Assembly: GCA_023267435.1 (NCBI GenBank)
Contig: JAHFNH010000001.1
Location: forward strand, 1-64,000
Direction of reading: 5' to 3'
Source of the DNA: Candidatus Nomurabacteria bacterium
GTDB taxonomy: Bacteria > Patescibacteria > Paceibacteria > UBA9973
DNA length: 64,000 nucleotides
Positions within the stretch are counted from its first letter, which is position 1; every line of letters begins with the position of its first letter. Below, in pieces: positions 58,666 through 64,000 of the stretch. Under the pieces are notes generated by a model. The model was given only the letters and a program-made list of their open reading frames with translations. It was not told the DNA's origin and did no database searches. A program made the position numbers and the translations under genes.

Positions 58666-58693
58666 ACACTACCACTTTCAGATATTTAGTCAA
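58666..58693 (-). promoter_or_regulatory. Promoter of the 57693 gene
   Basis: TTGACT (58688-58693), 16 nt, TAGTGT (58666-58671), then GAAGATAAATAAACG as in the neighbour. Confidence 0.72.
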
Positions 58694-58723
58694 CAAAAAC
58701 AAAATCCACCGATGAGGCGGATT
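58694..58723 (-). terminator. Terminator after rpsG (GCC-hairpin type)
   Basis: On the minus strand AATCCGCC-TCATC-GGTGGATT (one G-U pair) is followed by TTGTTTTTG. Its TCATC loop is the same as in the leader hairpin family. Confidence 0.75.
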
Positions 58724-58742
58724 AGAGTTTGTATTTTTAGTA

Positions 58743-59213
58743 TTACCAAGCGAAGTGAGCGAAGGCTTTGTTGGCTTCTGCCATTTTGTGTGTGTCTTCT
58801 CTCTTCTTGATGGCAGCACCTTCGTTCTTTGAAGCTGCGATTAATTCATCAGCAAGTTTCAAATGCATTGGCTGGCCTTTTTTGGAACGAGCAGCGTCAC
58901 GAATCCATCTCATAGCTAATGCAAGACGACGTTCAGGGCGAACTTCACGAGGAACCTGATAGTTTGCGCCTCCGATTCTCTTTGAACGAACTTCAGTCAA
59001 TGGACCAGCGTTCTTCATTGCAAGATCGAAAATTTCCAAAGGATTAGGATTGCCTGTCTTTTCTTTTATAACATCAAAAGCTTTGTACATAACTTTTCTA
59101 GCAGTCTCTTTCTTTCCAGACCACATGGTGTAGTTAATAAACTTCTCAAGCTTTTGAGAGTTATAAACGAAATCAGGTCCTACGATATTTCTATTTTTTA
59201 CTTTTCTTCGCAT
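58743..59213 (-). CDS. rpsG: Ribosomal protein S7
   Basis: 156 aa. YNSQKLEKFINYTMWSGKKETARKVMYKAFD and the VGGANYQVPREV-type loop (IGGANYQVPREVRPERR) are typical. It organises the 30S head. It lies 34 nt after rpsL. The usual next gene, fusA, is 4.3 kb away. Confidence 0.98.
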   Translation of the reverse strand: MRRKVKNRNIVGPDFVYNSQKLEKFINYTMWSGKKETARKVMYKAFDVIKEKTGNPNPLEIFDLAMKNAGPLTEVRSKRIGGANYQVPREVRPERRLALAMRWIRDAARSKKGQPMHLKLADELIAASKNEGAAIKKREDTHKMAEANKAFAHFAW

Positions 59214-59247
59214 TTTAAAATTTTTTAATTTATTATTTTATAACTTC

Positions 59248-59673
59248 CTATTTCTTTCCGTCTTTCTTAGGTCTCTTGTTTCCGTACAGGGAACGTCCTT
59301 GTCTTCTCTTCTCAACTCCTTGAGTATCGAGAACACCGCGAACAATGTGATATCTTACTCCGATCAAGTCTTTCACACGTCCTCCGCGCAACATAACCAC
59401 TGAGTGTTCTTGTAGATTGTGTCCTTCTCCTGGAATATAAGCTGTGACTTCCATACCATTAGTCAAACGTACGCGAGCAATCTTTCGGAGCGCTGAGTTA
59501 GGCTTCTTTGGAGTAGTGGTAGTAACTTTCGTGCAAACTCCTCTTTTGAAAGGAGCTGGGAAATATACCGGCTTGTTTTTTAAGACATTGAATCCGCGAG
59601 CCAAGGCAACCGTCTTGGATTTTCGGCGAGTTATGATTCTACTTTTTTTAACTAATTGATTTATTGTTGGCAT
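59248..59673 (-). CDS. rpsL: Ribosomal protein S12
   Basis: About 141 aa from MPTINQLVKKSR, the family start; the open frame upstream (to 59715) is not conserved. TPKKPNSALRKIARVRLTNG and the decoding loop GGRVKDLIGVRYHIVRG are intact. It is first in the truncated str operon. Confidence 0.96.
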   Translation of the reverse strand: MPTINQLVKKSRIITRRKSKTVALARGFNVLKNKPVYFPAPFKRGVCTKVTTTTPKKPNSALRKIARVRLTNGMEVTAYIPGEGHNLQEHSVVMLRGGRVKDLIGVRYHIVRGVLDTQGVEKRRQGRSLYGNKRPKKDGKK

Positions 59674-59729
59674 ATTGTTGATTTTAAAAGAATAAAGTGA
59701 ACATAGTCGCTCCATTCCTTAGTTTTCTA

Positions 59730-59758
59730 AATCTACTACAAGCTTTGAAAAATTGCAA
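59730..59758 (-). promoter_or_regulatory. rpsL-rpsG promoter
   Basis: TTGCAA (59753-59758), 17 nt, TAGATT (59730-59735) on the minus strand, about 57 nt before the S12 start. Confidence 0.65.
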
Positions 59759-59763
59759 ATTTC

Positions 59764-62214
59764 TTATATGTTAAATACTCTGTTTAATACTCCATGAATG
59801 ATTTTGAAGTAATTTGATGTGTAAACGACGGAGTATGACGCATCATCATTTTTCTTCTCAATTTTCACATAATATGTGCCGTTTGGAACAAGCATGTAAT
59901 ATCTTCCCATTTCATCGGTCACCTTGTGTGCGATTTCCACATTGGTATCGACAGAAAATACGCGAATGAAGGCAAATGACAACGGGGATCCATCTTTATC
60001 AAAGAGGCGTCCTTTGGCTTTCAATTTGAAGCTTGTTCTGCGCAAGATAAACATAGCGACATACAAGCCGAGCACAACCATATTGTATTTTTCAGGAGAA
60101 ATGATGAACGCACCGATAGCCACAGTAAATCCGAAACCGAAGAAGAAGTTCGAAACACGAGCGATCATCAATTCTTTCTTGGAATAGAACTGGAAGAGTT
60201 TCTTTTTATTCTTAGCAAATTCATTCCAATCAAAACCGATAGGATCCAACGGAATATTTTTCACAATCACTTCCCCTTCAGTGATGTTCATATAATCTCC
60301 GAAATAAAGATCCTGATAAAATTCATCACGGAAATGTTTTGAAAGAACATCGGATGGGAAAAGATAGTTTGTCTTTCTTGGCACGACTTTATAAACTCCC
60401 GGCTTGACCAAGAATCCATATCGTCCATCGATATCAGTAATAGAAGAATCAACTTCCACGCCTTCAAGGTTGCGCAGAGAAACATAAACCGGATCGAGTG
60501 GCTGCTTGGTAATGCTGTCGTAGACAGTTCCCCATTTGTTTACTCTCTTTCTCAATCCAAAAGCCGTCAAGAACAGAGACCAGAGACGGAAAGGAATAAG
60601 TATTAATTCTGGGAAAGCTAATGGGTTCAAGAAGAGCGCTGTCGCCAAGGAAAGTATCGAACCGACGATCACCGAGATAGTAGCTGCGATCTTAAGTCCG
60701 AGATTTAAATTTTGCACAAGTGCTGGCGGGAAGAAATTAAGAACTGGAGGTGGCAATAAACTCTGATTACATCCGGGTGCATTTGGATTTGTAGCACAAT
60801 CAATCTGAGTGCTTAAAACTTGTATACAGCCTGGAAGGTTTGGGTTGGTCGTACAGTTTACAGTGATACAACTCGGATCAGTTGGATTAGTCTCACAAAA
60901 AGGTTTCATGACACAAAGCGGGTCATTTATAGAATAGTGTATATCAAAAGGACAAAGAGCTATAGGATTACAGATAGGATTATTTGAATTGTATGTTGGC
61001 AATCCTTGAGTACACTGACAAACAGCTGTGGTTGGATCAGTCGTACAAGAATCATTACTCTCATCGTTTAATGATTGATCGTACACTCCGTTCGTCCAAC
61101 AGCCCGGATCGTTTCGATCAACCAAGCCGTCACCGTTATTTCCATTTGAACCGTTGTCTGCTCCACCTGGAGGTGGTGGAGGAATATCTACTCCGTTGGA
61201 ACCGTTGTCTATGCCGTCATTACATTGAGTCGCTGTAGCTGCACAAGGTAAGTTGCCGACATTCACAGTAATATCTTTTTCATTAGTTACAAGTCCGATT
61301 GAACCAGTAGCTTTAGCTTTAATAGAAATGGTTTGGTCTGCACTACAAGATACTGTCTGGTACCAGGGTATTTCATAATTTCCAGTCGTTGCGTTATAAG
61401 TTCCTGAAACCCAAGCTCCATTATCAACTGAAAATTCCACAGTATCGGCTGTGCCTGATGTTACTTTGGCTTGTATTGTTAAATTAGCTAATGGCACAGG
61501 TGGAACATCGGGAGGAGTGTAGATAGCATCAGCTGATACGAAACTGTCACTATCATGTAGATTAACAAAATCAACAACCAAGTTATTGGTTACTGGAATA
61601 CACTCACTAGGATTTAAAGGATTCACCATATAACCCACAGGTGGTGCATTTGTAAATGGACTGCCTTGCATACCCTGGGCTGTTAAATTAGGACATAGAT
61701 CAACTGGAGTAGGAGAAAGAACGGGACCACCACCACTAACAACAGTAGGACGCCAGCTAGTTTTAACACACTGTCCGGCTACTTTTCCAGGAGCAGAACA
61801 ATCAAATTTTATCCAACCGTCATTTTGACTCCAAACATTACCATTGAATTCGCCTGTAGTCGTATCGATCGAAACACCGCCATTCGTCGGAGCAAAATTT
61901 ATCCAACCAGCATTTTGACTCCAAGCATAGCCAGACAAAATTCCGTTTATAGTGTTAGACACACCGCCATTAGTTGGATTTAAATTTATCCAACCGACAA
62001 CATCTCCCCAAGCATATCCGGTAATACTAGAATCTGTTATTTGAACATTACAATTGGTACAGTTAAAATTTATTGTTCCGTTATTGGTATCTATAAATTT
62101 TGCAGTGTTATAAGTGGCATCAATGCTGCCATTATTAGCCTGCACATGAAAAGCGAAAAGAGTAAAAACCAAAATTGGTATTAAAAAATATGTTTTTCGC
62201 AAAAATTTATTCAT
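59764..62214 (-). CDS. Large surface protein with GWIN repeats and carboxypeptidase-regulatory domains
   Basis: About 816 aa from MNKFLRKTYF; an ATG 18 nt earlier is also open. After a signal-like helix come three repeats of GYAW-x-GWIN-x-PTNGG (about 65-145), Ig-like and Cys/Pro-rich segments with Asp/Asn pairs (about 325-460), a transmembrane pair (about 500-550), a carboxypeptidase-regulatory-like beta domain (TVYDSITKQPLDPVYVSLR), another membrane pair and a second such domain at the end. It is probably an envelope-spanning structural protein. A TATAAT about 40-60 nt upstream gives it a short leader. Confidence 0.75.
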   Translation of the reverse strand: MNKFLRKTYFLIPILVFTLFAFHVQANNGSIDATYNTAKFIDTNNGTINFNCTNCNVQITDSSITGYAWGDVVGWINLNPTNGGVSNTINGILSGYAWSQNAGWINFAPTNGGVSIDTTTGEFNGNVWSQNDGWIKFDCSAPGKVAGQCVKTSWRPTVVSGGGPVLSPTPVDLCPNLTAQGMQGSPFTNAPPVGYMVNPLNPSECIPVTNNLVVDFVNLHDSDSFVSADAIYTPPDVPPVPLANLTIQAKVTSGTADTVEFSVDNGAWVSGTYNATTGNYEIPWYQTVSCSADQTISIKAKATGSIGLVTNEKDITVNVGNLPCAATATQCNDGIDNGSNGVDIPPPPPGGADNGSNGNNGDGLVDRNDPGCWTNGVYDQSLNDESNDSCTTDPTTAVCQCTQGLPTYNSNNPICNPIALCPFDIHYSINDPLCVMKPFCETNPTDPSCITVNCTTNPNLPGCIQVLSTQIDCATNPNAPGCNQSLLPPPVLNFFPPALVQNLNLGLKIAATISVIVGSILSLATALFLNPLAFPELILIPFRLWSLFLTAFGLRKRVNKWGTVYDSITKQPLDPVYVSLRNLEGVEVDSSITDIDGRYGFLVKPGVYKVVPRKTNYLFPSDVLSKHFRDEFYQDLYFGDYMNITEGEVIVKNIPLDPIGFDWNEFAKNKKKLFQFYSKKELMIARVSNFFFGFGFTVAIGAFIISPEKYNMVVLGLYVAMFILRRTSFKLKAKGRLFDKDGSPLSFAFIRVFSVDTNVEIAHKVTDEMGRYYMLVPNGTYYVKIEKKNDDASYSVVYTSNYFKIIHGVLNRVFNI

Positions 62215-62277
62215 AGTTTTAATTGATATCATTTTTATTTAAAAGTTTATCGTTCGCTCATTATATCACAAATAATA

Positions 62278-62895
62278 CTAAATGGGAAGACCTGTAATAA
62301 TATGGTACAAAAAGGCCATGACTGGGAATAAATAATTGGAGAGAAAAACAACAAAGATAATTAGAAAAACTAGGGAGTATTGTTCCAAAGCTCTAACTAT
62401 AAAATAAAAAGATTCAGGTAAAATTTCAAAAAGTATTTTCGAACCATCGAGAGGTGGTATCGGCACAAGATTGAAGATCGCCAATGCTAAGTTTATCACA
62501 ACTATCGAAGAAATAATAAAATTAAATCCGGCTGGAACATTAAAACCAACAGAGAAACGTAGTATGAGACCGAATAAAATCGCAATACAAATATTTGCGA
62601 TTATGCCGGCACTGGCGACTGCTATCGTTCCCCATTTTCTATCTGTTAGATTATCAGGATTGTATGGCACAGGCTTCGCCCAACCTACAACAAACCCAGA
62701 TGAAAAATATAAAACTGCTGGCAAGATGATAGATCCGAATAAATCTAAATGTTTTAGAGGATTTAGAGTAAGACGACCGGCATTTCGCGCTGTTCTGTCA
62801 CCAAAATATTCCGCCATAAAGCCATGTGAAATCTCGTGAATCACTACTGACATGATAAGTATAGCTACATAAAAAACGGCATCGGTTGCTTGCAT
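62278..62895 (-). CDS. Site-2 protease family membrane metalloprotease
   Basis: 205 aa with four to five hydrophobic helices, the zinc motif HEISH (20-24) in the first and NLVPIPPLDGSK with the third ligand Asp near 150. It lacks a PDZ domain, as in the compact SpoIVFB/YwhC-like branch. It cleaves membrane-bound substrates, unknown here. It is divergent from rpmB. Confidence 0.9.
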   Translation of the reverse strand: MQATDAVFYVAILIMSVVIHEISHGFMAEYFGDRTARNAGRLTLNPLKHLDLFGSIILPAVLYFSSGFVVGWAKPVPYNPDNLTDRKWGTIAVASAGIIANICIAILFGLILRFSVGFNVPAGFNFIISSIVVINLALAIFNLVPIPPLDGSKILFEILPESFYFIVRALEQYSLVFLIIFVVFLSNYLFPVMAFLYHIITGLPI

Positions 62896-62927
62896 ATTTG
62901 TATAACTAATGATACCATAAAAAAACT

Positions 62928-63179
62928 ATGGCGAAAATATGTGCAATAACTAAAAAGGGTTCAATTATCGGAGGCGGATACTCAAATCGTACTCGTGCCA
63001 CCAAATTCAACCCAACAGGCAAGAAAAGAAAGTACCCAAATCTTCAAAAGAAGAAAGTCTTTGTGCCTGAATTAAATAAATCTGTTATCATCGAAGTTTC
63101 CACTAAAGGAATGCGTACAATGAAGAAAAACGGTGTCTACCCTACATTACTAAAAGCAGGACTCGTAAAAGCAAGATAA
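62928..63179 (+). CDS. rpmB: Ribosomal protein L28
   Basis: 83 aa: CAITKKGSIIGGGYSNRTRATK and the VSTKGMRTMKKNG block match L28. It binds 23S rRNA near the E-site. It is a single plus-strand gene followed by a strong CCTAGG-type terminator. Confidence 0.95.
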   Translation: MAKICAITKKGSIIGGGYSNRTRATKFNPTGKKRKYPNLQKKKVFVPELNKSVIIEVSTKGMRTMKKNGVYPTLLKAGLVKAR

Positions 63180-63190
63180 ATTATAAATCA

Positions 63191-63224
63191 AAAATAGCCC
63201 GCGACCTAGGTCGCGGGCTATTTT
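63191..63224. terminator. Terminator after rpmB (CCTAGG core)
   Basis: AAAATAGCCCGCGA, CCTAGG, TCGCGGGCTATTTT: a perfect palindrome like those at 1724 and 3176, with a different outer stem. Confidence 0.92.
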
Positions 63225-63233
63225 ATTGTGAAA

Positions 63234-63310
63234 TCTTGTTATATTTTTTCTGCATGAAGGGGTCCCGCCCAGTACTCTGGATGGGCGTAGTGCGAAAAAA
63301 TATGACAAGA
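63234..63310. repeat. Long hairpin between rpmB and the helicase gene
   Basis: The outer arm TCTTGTTATATTTTTT pairs with its near-complement at 63295-63310, and an inner CGCCCA/TGGGCG hairpin lies at 63266-63287. It carries TTTTCTG ... CCAGTAC ... CGAAAA, the same layout as the element at 43276-43358. Confidence 0.65.
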
Positions 63311-63320
63311 TGAAACTAAT

Positions 63321-64000
63321 TTAGAACGGAACGAAAGTCAAAGCTGTTCCCTTTTTGCCAGCACGGCCGGTTCGACCGATACGGTGCACATAAGTATCAT
63401 AAGTCTGAGGGATATCGTAGTTGATGACATGAGTTACATCCGGAATATCCAGACCTCTCGCTGCGACATCTGTCGCAATAAGAATAGTTATGAAATCTTT
63501 TTTGAATAAATCTAAAGTGCGGATTCGTTCACGACTTCTTTTGTCGCCATGAATAGCTCCGACCTTGAATCCTAAATGAGTAAGCTCTTTTGTTAGAGTA
63601 TCCACACTGTGTTTCATTTCACGGAAAATCAACACCTTGTCTGTTCCCTCTTGTTTTAAAACTTCATGCAATCTGTCGAGTCTTTCTTCTTTTGTTTTAG
63701 TACGGATAACATCTTGTTCGATATTTTTAGCTGTCTCACCAGAGACAACAGAAATAAATACAGGATCTTTCAAAAACTCAGTTGTAAGTTTTTTAATTTC
63801 AGGAGAAAGTGTCGCTGAAAAGAAAAGAGTTTGTCTTTCCTTTGGAGCTTTCGCAAGAATAAAAGTCATATCATCTTTGAATCCCATATCCAGCATTCTG
63901 TCGGCCTCATCGAGAACCACAGCGTGACATGCTGAAAGATCTACAACCTTTCGGTCGATAAGATCACGGATTCTGCCGGGAGTACCGATAATGAACGAAA
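63321..64000 (-). CDS. DEAD-box RNA helicase (partial, 5' part beyond the window)
   Basis: The visible part covers IIGTPGRIRDLI (motif Ib region), VVLDEADRMLDMGF (motif II, DEAD), FFSATLS (motif III, SAT), ATDVAARGLDIPDVTHVINYDIP and HRIGRTGRAGKKG (motifs V and VI). The reading frame is open to the right edge, so the N-terminus is missing. It ends soon after motif VI with no C-terminal extension. Likely role: RNA unwinding in ribosome assembly or decay. Confidence 0.95.
   Translation of the reverse strand, partial: SFIIGTPGRIRDLIDRKVVDLSACHAVVLDEADRMLDMGFKDDMTFILAKAPKERQTLFFSATLSPEIKKLTTEFLKDPVFISVVSGETAKNIEQDVIRTKTKEERLDRLHEVLKQEGTDKVLIFREMKHSVDTLTKELTHLGFKVGAIHGDKRSRERIRTLDLFKKDFITILIATDVAARGLDIPDVTHVINYDIPQTYDTYVHRIGRTGRAGKKGTALTFVPF

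Overview
The window looks like a piece of a Patescibacteria (Candidate Phyla Radiation) chromosome, probably Parcubacteria/Paceibacteria-like. The evidence is AT-rich DNA, compact core genes, secreted proteins of types typical of that group (an N-terminal membrane anchor plus Thr/Ser linker, peptidoglycan-binding plus Ig-like repeats, glycine-rich adhesins), an archaeal-like thymidylate kinase, a two-gene ComEC, and almost no biosynthetic genes. Stops are nearly all TAA or TAG. TGA is a true stop at least at 15533 and 41736, so the code is standard and not the UGA=Gly code. Shine-Dalgarno sequences are rare. Many genes have a -10 box only 6-9 nt before ATG, which suggests near-leaderless mRNAs.

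Layout. 1-600: the 5' end of a 23S rRNA gene (minus strand) with its own promoter, a structured leader and an attenuator-like terminator; no 16S precedes it. 0.6-9.4 kb: small anchored or secreted proteins, an MscS-like membrane protein, a wHTH regulator, rplJ-rplL and a 1276-aa surface protein. 10-15.4 kb: a wHTH-tailed protein, then the plus-strand block ftsK, Ig-like protein, recA, efp. 15.5-20 kb: two singletons and a 1028-aa glycine-rich surface protein. 20-36 kb: rpsF-ssb-rpsR, tatD, metG, an AI-2E family permease, an M16 peptidase, two DUF559 nucleases with palindromic repeats, glyQS, recO, and an ileS with an inserted histidine-phosphatase domain. 36-45 kb: two singletons, glyA-tmk-dut-argS, ComEC split around a Mn-type superoxide dismutase gene, and a lipoprotein. 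45-60 kb: the str-S10 gene order rpsL, rpsG, fusA, tuf, rpsJ, rplC, rplD, rplW, rplB is kept, but it is broken by two insertions of accessory genes. 60-64 kb: a large surface protein, a site-2 protease, rpmB and a partial DEAD-box helicase. I saw no tRNA gene, CRISPR array, classical insertion sequence or prophage.

Three things stand out. First, leaders of rplJ, tuf and fusA, and the bases before recA, carry tandem GCC-loop-GGC hairpins whose stems vary by compensatory change. In rplJ, tuf and fusA they lie beside terminator-like hairpins, so this may be an undescribed leader-RNA family for translation genes. Second, DUF559 nuclease genes associate with GC-rich palindromes; one gene lies between 29-bp inverted repeats and related gene-less copies lie elsewhere, which suggests a small mobile element. 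Third, IleRS carries a complete histidine-phosphatase domain inside a zinc knuckle. In addition, about eleven accessory genes, all on the minus strand, have near-identical promoter architecture and mostly their own terminators, and sit as cassettes between core genes.
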